A stretch of DNA of 8,196 bases. Origin: an uncultured Chloroflexota bacterium (GTDB taxonomy: Bacteria; Chloroflexota; Anaerolineae; Aggregatilineales; Phototrophicaceae). This document shows, piece after piece, positions 1 to 6,024 of this stretch (position 1 is its first letter; each line of letters opens with the position of its first letter). The position numbers and the translations under genes are program-made. The stretch covers positions 1 to 8,196 of the forward strand of contig CALMZT010000719.1 of NCBI GenBank assembly GCA_937870805.1. The letters run 5' to 3'. The notes beneath the pieces were generated by a model, which saw only the letters and a list, made by a program, of their open reading frames with translations, ran no database searches and was not told where the DNA came from.

Positions 1-2
1 TT

Positions 3-113
3 TCTGAACACGACACTGCTCCTTCATCAACAGCCGCCGAGAGTCAGTTCCTTATTGAGCCTGCTCAGGGTAATTTACTGAGTATTAATTATCATCCTAA
101 GCAGGTCAAATAG
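3..113 (+). CDS. Possible C-terminal tail of a gene cut by the left edge
   Basis: This frame is open from the window edge to a TAG at 111-113 and gives 36 residues. They are hydrophilic, rich in Ser, Ala, Glu and Gln, and end in ...INYHPKQVK. The other two + frames stop earlier, at 4-6 and 79-81. The composition looks like a real protein C-terminus, but the piece is too short to recognise a family and no function can be given. It could also be non-coding, since an open run of this length is not rare by chance. Confidence 0.35.
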   Translation, partial: SEHDTAPSSTAAESQFLIEPAQGNLLSINYHPKQVK

Positions 114-176
114 GGGTCAGGGAATAGCATAAGCACATCAAGAAAGTATCAAGATGCTTGTCTAAAAACTGCCTAC

Positions 177-207
177 TTGACATTTTGTAAAAAATAATTT
201 TTACTAT
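177..207 (+). promoter_or_regulatory. Promoter of the ArsR-SRPBCC operon
   Basis: A perfect TTGACA -35 box at 177-182 is followed after 19 bases by TACTAT at 202-207; TATAAA at 205-210 overlaps it as an alternative -10. The spacing is slightly long for a sigma-70-type promoter. Transcription would start near 213-215, about 20 bases before the preferred ATG at 236. The surrounding 183-220 is almost pure A/T, unlike the coding regions. Confidence 0.5.
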
Positions 208-218
208 AAAAATAATTT
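192..218. promoter_or_regulatory. Inverted repeat over the -10 region, candidate operator
   Basis: The left arm AAATAATTTTTA (192-203) and right arm TAAAAATAATTT (207-218) are reverse complements at 11 of 12 positions, around a CTA centre. The same bases also hold an 11-base direct repeat, AAAAATAATTT, at 190-200 and 208-218. A dyad overlapping the -10 and just upstream of a winged-helix regulator gene fits an autoregulatory operator for a dimeric repressor. AT richness makes chance palindromes more likely, so binding is an inference. Confidence 0.45.
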
Positions 219-225
219 GTTCAAT

Positions 226-230
226 GGAAG
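226..230 (+). promoter_or_regulatory. Ribosome binding site deciding the regulator start
   Basis: GGAAG lies 5 bases before the ATG at 236. The alternative ATG at 224 has only A/T sequence upstream, so the site favours 236. Confidence 0.45.
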
Positions 231-235
231 CCAAG

Positions 236-835
236 ATGCAGGATGTGTTTTATATCGAGGAACTAGAACAAGCGGCGGCGCTTCTGAAACCTATGCGCAT
301 CGAACTGCTGAAGCGTCTGGACGAGCCGCGCACCTGCCCCGAACTGGCAGAAGCATTCGGGGAAACGGCGCAAAGCATTTACTACCATGTCAAAGCGCTG
401 GAAAAAGCCGGGCTGGTGCAAAAGGTCGAAGAACGGCGTGTGCGCGGCGCAGTTGAAGGCTACTATCGCGCGGCAGCACGTTCTTATTGGCTTGCGCCGC
501 ATCTCGTCGGCAAGATCGGCGGCGAGGCAATGACACGCGATCAGATCAGCTTGCGTGTCCTGTTAGATCTTGCAGAGGAAATACACGAAGACATTGGAAG
601 ATTGGCACACCGGGCAGAAGCCGGGCGTGATGTGCCATCGCTTTCGCTGTCAGCACACATTCATTTGCCGGATGGAGCGCGCCGCGCCGAGTTTCTTGCC
701 GAGGTGCAGGCAGTGTTTGAGCAGCTTGCGCGCAAGTATGGTACGTCTGACGCAGATGTGGCGGTCACGGATGCGGCAGGCTTTCGTCTCGTATTGGTCT
801 GTTATCCCAAACAAGAGGAGAAAAAAGATGAGTGA
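236..835 (+). CDS. ArsR-family winged-helix transcriptional regulator
   Basis: This encodes a 199-residue DNA-binding protein. Residues about 10-62 form a winged helix-turn-helix with the typical phrases LLKPMRIELLKRL, CPELAEAF and SIYYHVKALEKAGLVQ, followed by a wing (about 65-85) containing GYYRAAA. The roughly 105-residue C-terminal half is not recognised and may serve dimerisation or ligand sensing. The ArsR metal-site motif ELCVCDL is absent, so metal sensing is unlikely. The start at 236 has a GGAAG ribosome binding site; ATG 224 would add four residues without one. The end overlaps the next gene by 8 bases, indicating translational coupling. ArsR-type regulators are often paired with AHSA1/SRPBCC proteins, and that is the arrangement here. 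The dyad in its promoter suggests autoregulation (inference). The class is secure; the ligand is unknown. Confidence 0.88.
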   Translation: MQDVFYIEELEQAAALLKPMRIELLKRLDEPRTCPELAEAFGETAQSIYYHVKALEKAGLVQKVEERRVRGAVEGYYRAAARSYWLAPHLVGKIGGEAMTRDQISLRVLLDLAEEIHEDIGRLAHRAEAGRDVPSLSLSAHIHLPDGARRAEFLAEVQAVFEQLARKYGTSDADVAVTDAAGFRLVLVCYPKQEEKKDE

Positions 836-1724
836 TGCCTTACAGATTCAAGTCAAAGTCGCTGCCACGCCGGAGAAAGTGTATCAAGCGCTGATGGACG
901 CTGCCGCCTTGCGCGCATGGTTCGCGGAGGATGCCGAAGTCACGCCGACGCATTACAACTTCTGGGGGCGCTATACCCACAGCACTCCAGATCGCGCCAA
1001 TGGTCAGCATCCAATCCTCGTCAACGAACCCAACAAGCGCTTGCAGTATCGCTGGCAGATCAACGATTTAGAGACGACTGTACAGTTTGATCTACTCGAA
1101 CGCGATGGGCAGACGTTAGTGGTGATGACGCAAAGTGATGGCGAAAAATGGTCGCCCTGGCTCACGGAGGATTTCTGGTTTCTGTCACTGGAAAACCTGC
1201 GGCGCTACGCCGAAGGCAAGCGCAGCGATATGCGCGTGGATTACACCGTAAGCCCAACCGGTGACGCTCATATCGAGATCGAGATCGACGCGCCGCCCAG
1301 TGACGTGTTTCCGATACTCATTAAGCCAGAACAGTTGCGGCGCTGGATTGCCAGCAATCCAAGTGTTGAGCCTGTCGTCGGTGGCGCTTATGATTTTGGC
1401 TGGGGCACATCGCCGATGAAAATCCTTGAACTGAAGGAAAATGAGCGCCTGGTGGTTTCAGACCCTGACACCAATACGGTGGCTACCTGGACGCTGGAAG
1501 GCGCAGGCGGCAAAACGCGGCTGACGCTCGTTCACAGCGGCTTTGCGCCGGATTACGACAATACGGGGCTGAAGCACGGTTGGCGCAACTTCCTTAACTG
1601 GATACGTGGCATCGCCGAAGAAGGTAGTGCGTGGGAGTCACCGATCAAGCAGATCAAAGAAGATCTATATCCGATGTATCCCGCAACCATCCGTCAGCGT
1701 CAAGCGGAACTGGCATTGAAGTAA
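828..1724 (+). CDS. Tandem SRPBCC (AHSA1/START-like) domain protein
   Basis: A 298-residue soluble protein made of two AHSA1-like SRPBCC domains, at about residues 8-130 and 147-268. Each opens with the family hallmark of a helix after the first strand: TPEKVYQALMDAAALRAWFA and PPSDVFPILIKPEQLRRWI. The second domain ends typically, with TRLTLVHSGF and then GWRNFLNWI. SRPBCC folds form a deep hydrophobic ligand pocket; AHSA1 relatives range from Hsp90 co-chaperones to bacterial stress or ligand-binding proteins, and no ligand can be read here. The ATG at 828 has an excellent GAGGAG (815-820) 7 bases upstream. The frame is open further upstream, but that part overlaps the regulator gene and has no such site. 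Coupling with the ArsR-type gene suggests it is that regulator's target. Confidence 0.87.
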   Translation: MSDALQIQVKVAATPEKVYQALMDAAALRAWFAEDAEVTPTHYNFWGRYTHSTPDRANGQHPILVNEPNKRLQYRWQINDLETTVQFDLLERDGQTLVVMTQSDGEKWSPWLTEDFWFLSLENLRRYAEGKRSDMRVDYTVSPTGDAHIEIEIDAPPSDVFPILIKPEQLRRWIASNPSVEPVVGGAYDFGWGTSPMKILELKENERLVVSDPDTNTVATWTLEGAGGKTRLTLVHSGFAPDYDNTGLKHGWRNFLNWIRGIAEEGSAWESPIKQIKEDLYPMYPATIRQRQAELALK

Positions 1725-1745
1725 CACATACCTGAAAACAATCGC

Positions 1746-1806
1746 ATAGGCGTTGACAGGCAAATTACGCTTTGAGCTGATAAGTGCACGCCTGCTCAAC
1801 GCCTAT
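1746..1806. repeat. Long inverted repeat between convergent operons
   Basis: The left arm ATAGGCGTTGACAGGC (1746-1761) matches the reverse complement of 1790-1806 except for one extra base in the right arm. The loop is 28 bases. It lies where the SRPBCC gene and the - strand operon converge, and the right arm covers the TAG stop of the - strand gene. A bidirectional terminator is the simplest role. There is no T-run on the + side; on the - side the stem is followed by GCGATTGTTTTC, a weak U-tract. Confidence 0.5.
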
Positions 1807-2414
1807 TGGTAACGCCACGCCGGGGCAAAGCCGTGCCATGCCTGCATCCCCGTGCGGCAGCCAGCGGGTAAATCACCGCGTATCGTCAACGACTGCACGC
1901 TGGCACTTGACCACTCCACGCTTCCGGGCTGGAAGGTAAACAGGGCTTGCACGGAATAGTCACCGCGCCGCCAATCAAGCACCCCAGCGGCGGGCACACC
2001 ATCATACGAATTGACTTGAATACAATCTGGCGCGCCCCATTTTTCAAATAAGACACTGAGGGGGAACAGTGCATTGATCGTCACAACCTGTACTCGATCA
2101 TCCGTCGGGTACAGGGTCACATAGCCGAAGATGTACTGCCCGCCAATAGAGGTTTCAAAGCTGTATTCGACATTCGGTGTGGTGACACGCCGCAAGATCG
2201 TGCGATTGGTGGCGGGCAGCGTAAACGACAAAATAGTTTCTACTTCAGGTTCGCGGGTGATATTAGGCATCATACCAAGCACACACGGCAGCGGGCAAAT
2301 ATCGAGCAGCGCATCGGGCGATGGTGGCAGGGTGCGTCCGTAGGTTTCCAGCAGCAGCGTCAGCGCCATGAGCAGCGGCACCAGCAGGGCGAGGCGTAAG
2401 AGGATGCGCGACAT
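1803..2414 (-). CDS. Exported four-cysteine protein, second paralog
   Basis: A 203-residue protein of unknown function. Residues 1-26 have Arg at 3 and 7 followed by a long Leu/Ala-rich stretch, fitting a signal peptide or N-terminal anchor; the rest should lie outside the membrane. Conserved landmarks shared with the gene just upstream are C40-PLP-C44, a GAP-D-C131-I motif, C186-RTG and a C-terminal W-HGFAP-WR. The four cysteines at matching positions suggest two disulfides (inference). The predicted strand-rich middle looks like a small beta domain. It begins 3 bases after the stop of its paralog, with GAGGA (2426-2422) 7 bases before the ATG, so the two are surely co-transcribed. It diverges strongly from its partner outside the motifs, implying an old duplication. 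Confidence 0.78.
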   Translation of the reverse strand: MSRILLRLALLVPLLMALTLLLETYGRTLPPSPDALLDICPLPCVLGMMPNITREPEVETILSFTLPATNRTILRRVTTPNVEYSFETSIGGQYIFGYVTLYPTDDRVQVVTINALFPLSVLFEKWGAPDCIQVNSYDGVPAAGVLDWRRGDYSVQALFTFQPGSVEWSSASVQSLTIRGDLPAGCRTGMQAWHGFAPAWRYQ

Positions 2415-2417
2415 CCC

Positions 2418-3044
2418 TCAGTCCTCGAATTTGAAACGCCAGAACATCGGGAAGCTGCGCCATGCCCGTGTCTCAAGGCGTCCCGACCTACACGGCGTTT
2501 CGCTGACACTCAAACGGAATGAGGGCACAGCAGCATAGGGTCCCCAACGATTTGCACTGTCAATGCTCAGAAAGGCAGTTGCCGTAACGCCATCGTCCTC
2601 GAAACGCCACTGAATCATCACAAAGGTGCTGATGCCTTCGATGATGAGCTCGTGCGAAATACATGCTGGCGTTCCCATCAGGTACAACAAGTCTATCAGC
2701 CTGAAATTGCTTTCAAAGGTGATCGTGCGTACCAGGTCATTGCCAATAATCGTGCCACGCACAAAACGTTCCTCTAGCTGCTCTGAAAACACAATCGGCG
2801 GTATGGTCGAGCGTGGGGTTGAAGTTTCAAGAACCAGCCCGGTGAAATGTTGGTTCAAGATGCTGACAACGTTTTGAAAAGCCGTTTTGCCGGGGATTAA
2901 CCCGCCGACGCAGGGCAGTTCGCAAAAGCTGAATAGCTCATCACGCGGGGCGGGTAAGGTGCTGCCCAACGCAGGCATCAGCACGGTGAACAACGCGCAG
3001 CCAACAACAATCATCGGAATGAGACGTTTAACCAGTAAAACCAA
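2418..3044 (-). CDS. Exported four-cysteine protein, first paralog
   Basis: A 208-residue protein of unknown function. The N-terminus (Lys6-Arg7, then hydrophobic 8-27) reads as a signal peptide, possibly cleaved after the ALGS region. C41-ELP-C45 is followed by VGGLIPGKT, giving a C-x-L-P-C-x-x-G-x-x-P-G-x-T pattern seen, from memory, in small exported Chloroflexota proteins. Further landmarks are GTPAC128-I, C185-RSG and a terminal W-RSFPMFWRF, all mirrored in the next gene. The start is TTG at 3044, chosen because it keeps the basic n-region of the signal peptide; the next ATG (3014) would remove it. VVGC at 13-16 resembles a lipobox but is preceded by too short a hydrophobic core. It starts 2 bases after the acetyltransferase stop. 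Confidence 0.78.
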   Translation of the reverse strand: MVLLVKRLIPMIVVGCALFTVLMPALGSTLPAPRDELFSFCELPCVGGLIPGKTAFQNVVSILNQHFTGLVLETSTPRSTIPPIVFSEQLEERFVRGTIIGNDLVRTITFESNFRLIDLLYLMGTPACISHELIIEGISTFVMIQWRFEDDGVTATAFLSIDSANRWGPYAAVPSFRLSVSETPCRSGRLETRAWRSFPMFWRFKFED

Positions 3045-3046
3045 CG

Positions 3047-3520
3047 CTAAATCTTCTTCACAAACAGCACTCGATCCTGTCCTTCTCCATCATACGCCAC
3101 TTTTACAGGCATGCCGTCGATTTCGGTGTCACCGTGTTCAGCGTGAAAGCCCATGCGCCTATGGAACGCGATGGAGCCTTTGTTCACAGGCGATGTCACA
3201 CAGCGTACTGTATCACAGCCGCGCGCCCTCACCGTATCAAAAAAATGCTGATAAAGCTTTTCACCAATGCCTTGCTGGCGATATTCAGGATGGACGCCGA
3301 CAAAGTGGATATAGGCTTCTGTGCGGTGCGTTTGTGATACAAAGCCGATGAGGAAGGCAATGGGGGCGCTGTTATGCTCCGTGATAAAGCTGGTCTCCTG
3401 AAAGTGGACAAAGAACAGGCGCGGAAGCATGTCAGCCATATGTCGCCCACCCCACCATGAGTCAACGACGGTGATAATCGGGGTATAGTCTTCGTCACGA
3501 ATGTTGCGTATCAGCATCAT
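3047..3520 (-). CDS. GNAT-family N-acetyltransferase
   Basis: A 157-residue cytoplasmic enzyme expected to transfer an acetyl group from acetyl-CoA to an amine. Motif A is clear at residues 72-93: strand HFVGVHPEY followed by the pyrophosphate-binding loop R81-Q-Q-G84-I-G86. Motif B is at about 110-125 (PVNKGSIAFHRRMGF), typical of GNAT C-terminal halves. The length matches a single-domain GNAT. Starts at 3520 and 3517 are consecutive ATGs; the family begins at MLIRNIRDEDY, and a weak GGA lies at 3528-3526. The frame is open further upstream to 3595, but that would run into the divergent gene and adds no GNAT sequence. It leads a tight operon with the two exported proteins. The substrate cannot be read from sequence. 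Confidence 0.87.
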   Translation of the reverse strand: MMLIRNIRDEDYTPIITVVDSWWGGRHMADMLPRLFFVHFQETSFITEHNSAPIAFLIGFVSQTHRTEAYIHFVGVHPEYRQQGIGEKLYQHFFDTVRARGCDTVRCVTSPVNKGSIAFHRRMGFHAEHGDTEIDGMPVKVAYDGEGQDRVLFVKKI

Positions 3521-3538
3521 TGAAATCCAATGAGTGGT

Positions 3539-3567
3539 AGCTTTAAGCTGCGCTATGACGTTATAAT
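3539..3567 (+). promoter_or_regulatory. Promoter with -10 box for leaderless membrane-protein gene
   Basis: A perfect TATAAT -10 lies at 3562-3567, only 8 bases before the ATG at 3576, so transcription should begin at or next to the start codon. No Shine-Dalgarno sequence is present, which agrees with leaderless translation. The -35 position holds no TTGACA; instead an 11-base palindrome AGCTTTAAGCT sits at 3539-3549, a possible regulator site. The 55-base gap up to the divergent acetyltransferase gene must also hold that gene's promoter, which I could not identify with confidence. Confidence 0.5.
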
Positions 3568-3575
3568 TTCTCATT

Positions 3576-4010
3576 ATGGGACAATTTTCACGCAAAAACC
3601 AAGATGACCAATCTGTACGGACAGGAATGCCAGCCGATCATGTTGGCGTGCTGATTATCAGCGTCCTGATGTTTATCGGCGGCTGGGCAGGGCTGTACTG
3701 GCTCGTGACCACACGCTTGCCTCGCATCGGCGGCGAACTGTGGGCGTTCTTCGCACTGCTGACTATCGCCGTTACCGGAACTGCGCTGCCGTTTGTGCGT
3801 TACCTCAACATGCGCTTTACGCCTGTCTATGCTGAACCACCTTCCGGCGGCGTGCTGGTGCGCCAGAGTATCTGGATTGCACTGTTCGTCGTCACCTGCT
3901 CATGGCTGCAAATTCTGCGCACGCTGAGTCTGCCGATTGCGTTCTTTTTGGGATTTGTCCTGGTCGTGATTGAAATATTTGTGCGCTCACGCGAACTCGC
4001 CAGCGAATGA
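3576..4010 (+). CDS. Four-helix integral membrane protein, unknown function
   Basis: A 144-residue protein with a hydrophilic N-terminus (1-21) and four predicted membrane helices at about 23-45, 55-77, 96-116 and 119-137. Basic residues at 46-50, 75-80, 96 and 137-139 flank the helices; an even helix count places both ends on the same side, probably the cytoplasm. There are no recognisable catalytic or transport motifs and I do not know the family. Translation probably starts at the first base of the mRNA. It ends 53 bases before selA on the same strand, so co-transcription is possible, but the gap is long enough for a separate promoter. Confidence 0.72.
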   Translation: MGQFSRKNQDDQSVRTGMPADHVGVLIISVLMFIGGWAGLYWLVTTRLPRIGGELWAFFALLTIAVTGTALPFVRYLNMRFTPVYAEPPSGGVLVRQSIWIALFVVTCSWLQILRTLSLPIAFFLGFVLVVIEIFVRSRELASE

Positions 4011-4063
4011 TGTAAACTCTTTCAAATTTGACTAATCGCTACAGCAATTGAGGGTATGGGTTG

Positions 4064-5434
4064 ATGATTGAGCAAAATCCGCTGCGCGCGCTGCCATCAG
4101 TGGACAAGATTCTCAATGGGCAAGCAGGGAACGCACTGGTCGAGCGTTATGGGCGTGGTCCGACGGTAGAAATGCTGCGCACGGTACTGGACGAAGTGCG
4201 CGAACGCTTGCGCGAGGGCAAACCGGGCATTCGTGACACCACTGAATTGGCAGAGATCGTTGCAGATCGCCTTGAAACCGCTTATCGTCCTTCACTGCGC
4301 CCCGTCATCAATGCTACAGGCGTCATCATCCACACGAATTTAGGGCGCGCGCCCCTTTCTACAGCGGCGCAACAAGCGCTGTTAGAAGTCGCTGGACAGT
4401 ACAGCACCCTTGAATATGATCTGGAAGAGGGCAAGCGCGGAAGTCGTCTGACTCACGCTGAGTCGCTGCTGTGTGAAGTCACAGGTGCGGAAGCGGGCTT
4501 CGCCGTGAACAACGCGGCGGCGGCGTTAGTGCTGCTGCTTTCGGAACTAGCACAGCGACGCGAAGTCGTAATCTCGCGTGGGCAGTTAGTGGAGATTGGC
4601 GGCAGTTTCCGCGTGCCGGACATCATGACGCAAAGCGGCGCGCAGATGATCGAAGTTGGCACAACCAACCGTACACGCGCTAGTGATTATGAGGGCGCTG
4701 TAACCCCAAATACGGCGCTGCTGATGCACGTCCACGCCTCTAATTTTAAGCAAATTGGCTTTGTTGAATCCGCGTTTATTGCTGAAATGGCAGATGTCGC
4801 CCAAAGACATAACTTGTATGTGGTAGACGATTTGGGCAGTGGGGCGCTGCTCGATACTGAGAGCTTCGGCTTAGCGCATGAATCGACGGTACAGGAAAGC
4901 CTGAAAGCGGGTGCTGATTTGGTGGTCTTTAGCGGCGATAAACTGCTTGGCGGTCCACAGGCGGGCATGATTGTCGGCAAAAAGCATCTGATCGAACGTT
5001 TGAAGCGTCACCCGCTGGCGCGTGCTGTGCGTGCCGATAAGCTGTGTTTGGCGGCGCTGGTGGCGACTCTCGATCACTACCGCAAAGGTGACGCAGTAGA
5101 GCAGGTGCCGATCTGGCAGATGATCGCGCGTCCGCTGGATGAACTGCGCGGGACGGCGTGGCGTTGGAAACAGCAGTTGGCAAGTGACCTTGCTTCGGTG
5201 ATTGATGGTGAGTCGACAGTCGGCGGGGGAAGTCTGCCGGGGGCGACGCTGCCAACCGCCTTACTGGCGCTGACCGTGCGCCATCCTGATGCGTTCACTA
5301 CACGTTTGCGTGAAGCCAATCCACCTGTGATCGCACGCATCGCTGACGACAAAGTTGTTTTTGACCCACGCACGGTTCTTCACGATCAAGAGGTTGCGCT
5401 TGTGAATATTGTGAAAAATTACCTAAACAGTTGA
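4064..5434 (+). CDS. selA: L-seryl-tRNA(Sec) selenium transferase (selenocysteine synthase)
   Basis: This PLP enzyme converts Ser-tRNA(Sec) to Sec-tRNA(Sec) using selenophosphate; in bacteria it acts as a ring-shaped decamer. The 456-residue length is normal for the family. The N-terminal tRNA-binding region (about 5-80) carries LRALPSVDKIL. The core follows, with RPVINATGVIIHTNLGRAPL, then VEIGGSFRVPDIM, EVGTTNRT, VVDDLGSG and the PLP-lysine motif FSGDKLLGGPQAG with K293, equivalent to E. coli K295. HPLARAVRADK and GGGSLPG, also typical, are present. No key residue is missing. ATG 4064 follows GAGGG (4050-4054) by 9 bases; a TTG at 4061 would add one residue. This points to use of selenocysteine, but selB, selC and selD are not seen here, so the rest of the pathway must lie elsewhere. 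Confidence 0.96.
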   Translation: MIEQNPLRALPSVDKILNGQAGNALVERYGRGPTVEMLRTVLDEVRERLREGKPGIRDTTELAEIVADRLETAYRPSLRPVINATGVIIHTNLGRAPLSTAAQQALLEVAGQYSTLEYDLEEGKRGSRLTHAESLLCEVTGAEAGFAVNNAAAALVLLLSELAQRREVVISRGQLVEIGGSFRVPDIMTQSGAQMIEVGTTNRTRASDYEGAVTPNTALLMHVHASNFKQIGFVESAFIAEMADVAQRHNLYVVDDLGSGALLDTESFGLAHESTVQESLKAGADLVVFSGDKLLGGPQAGMIVGKKHLIERLKRHPLARAVRADKLCLAALVATLDHYRKGDAVEQVPIWQMIARPLDELRGTAWRWKQQLASDLASVIDGESTVGGGSLPGATLPTALLALTVRHPDAFTTRLREANPPVIARIADDKVVFDPRTVLHDQEVALVNIVKNYLNS

Positions 5435-5481
5435 GATTTCTATATTACAAAATGCACAATCAATATAGAATAAACTCATCA

Positions 5482-5504
5482 TTATGCTTTGCATAAAGTA
5501 TAAA
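5482..5504 (+). promoter_or_regulatory. Small inverted repeat and -10-like box before SpoIIAA-like gene
   Basis: TTATGC (5482-5487) and GCATAA (5491-5496) form a 6-base dyad around TTT. A TATAAA at 5499-5504 would make a -10 and give a leader of about 25 bases ahead of the ATG at 5536. No convincing -35 lies 17 bases upstream (TCATCA at 5476-5481). The 71-base gap after selA is AT-rich, which suits a separate promoter. Confidence 0.25.
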
Positions 5505-5525
5505 GATGAACTACACGCAATTTTT

Positions 5526-5529
5526 GAGG
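5526..5529 (+). promoter_or_regulatory. Ribosome binding site deciding the start at 5536
   Basis: GAGG within TGAGGT lies 6 bases before ATG 5536. The earlier in-frame ATG at 5506 is preceded only by TATAAAG. The site therefore favours 5536. Confidence 0.55.
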
Positions 5530-5535
5530 TCCATC

Positions 5536-5922
5536 ATGAGTGTCAAGGTTTATTGGGATAGTCCCGAACAAACGATTCTGGTTTATGAGTTTGAGGAGGG
5601 ATGGACATGGGATGAGTTCTACATTGTGTATCCGCAAGCCAAACAGATGCTTGCCTCAGTGCCGCACATCGTCAACATCATCCTTACCTATCCATCGTCT
5701 ACATTTTACGTACCGCCGAATATCCTGTCGCAGATTCGCAAATTCTACAATGCGATGTCGCCCAATACTGGCTTAGTCGTCGTCACAGGCGGTTCTTCGA
5801 TTGTGTCCAGCGTCTACAACGCGGTCAGGCGCGTCTATCCGTTCATCGCCAGACGTTGTATGTTAGCGAACAACATCCATCACGCCCGCGCCCTGCTCCG
5901 CGAACATCGCCGCGTCTCGTAG
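5536..5922 (+). CDS. SpoIIAA/STAS-like small protein
   Basis: A 128-residue soluble protein with no catalytic motif. The opening VKVYWDSPEQTILVYEFEEGWTWDEF pattern is the landmark: a strand, an acidic turn, a second strand, then W-x-W-D-E-F. From memory this marks a family of small SpoIIAA-like (STAS/SEC14-type) proteins common in Chloroflexota. Alternating strands and helices follow (VNIILTY about 46-52, LVVVTGG about 80-86, helix 88-100), consistent with that fold. STAS domains usually act in protein-protein switching, but the phosphorylated serine of true anti-anti-sigma factors cannot be assigned. The start at 5536 is chosen for its TGAGGT site; ATG 5506 would add ten residues. There are 102 bases to the next gene. 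Family assignment is moderate, role unknown. Confidence 0.68.
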   Translation: MSVKVYWDSPEQTILVYEFEEGWTWDEFYIVYPQAKQMLASVPHIVNIILTYPSSTFYVPPNILSQIRKFYNAMSPNTGLVVVTGGSSIVSSVYNAVRRVYPFIARRCMLANNIHHARALLREHRRVS

Positions 5923-5973
5923 CGCGTTTGGTTTATCGCCCCGTTTTGCGTTAAAGTTCAGCATCGACGACGT

Positions 5974-6020
5974 GGAAAGCAACCGACTTTCCGATCACTT
6001 TGGCTTTCCGATGAAAGGGA
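5974..6020 (+). promoter_or_regulatory. Leader with alternative pairings around the peptidase RBS
   Basis: GGAAAG (5974-5979) can pair with CTTTCC at 5987-5992 (7-base loop) or with a second CTTTCC at 6004-6009. The two CTTTCCGAT copies (5987-5995, 6004-6012) form a 9-base direct repeat. The second copy can also pair as CTTTC-CGAT-GAAAG with 6013-6017, covering part of the AAGGGA ribosome binding site (6015-6020). This allows mutually exclusive RNA forms with the RBS open or closed. The stems are only 5-6 bp, so control is a hypothesis. Confidence 0.25.
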
Positions 6021-6024
6021 CACC

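Noticed and set aside
137..154. Direct repeat ATCAAGA (137-143 and 148-154)
   Set aside because: Two 7-base copies 11 bases apart upstream of the -35 could be an activator site, but this is too short to support.
570..827. Upstream in-frame extension of the SRPBCC gene
   Set aside because: It lies wholly inside the regulator gene in another frame, its sequence is unlike SRPBCC proteins, and ATG 828 has a near-ideal ribosome binding site.
2997..3044. Lipobox VVGC in the first exported paralog
   Set aside because: The hydrophobic core before the cysteine is too short and the hydrophobic run continues past it; the cysteine is not conserved in the paralog.
3521..3595. Longer N-terminus for the GNAT gene
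   Set aside because: It would overlap the divergent membrane-protein gene and precedes the normal GNAT beginning MLIRNIRDEDY.
4113..5373. Several open frames on the - strand opposite selA
   Set aside because: They are shadows of a highly conserved gene; compositions are rich in Ser, Arg and Pro without recognisable domains.
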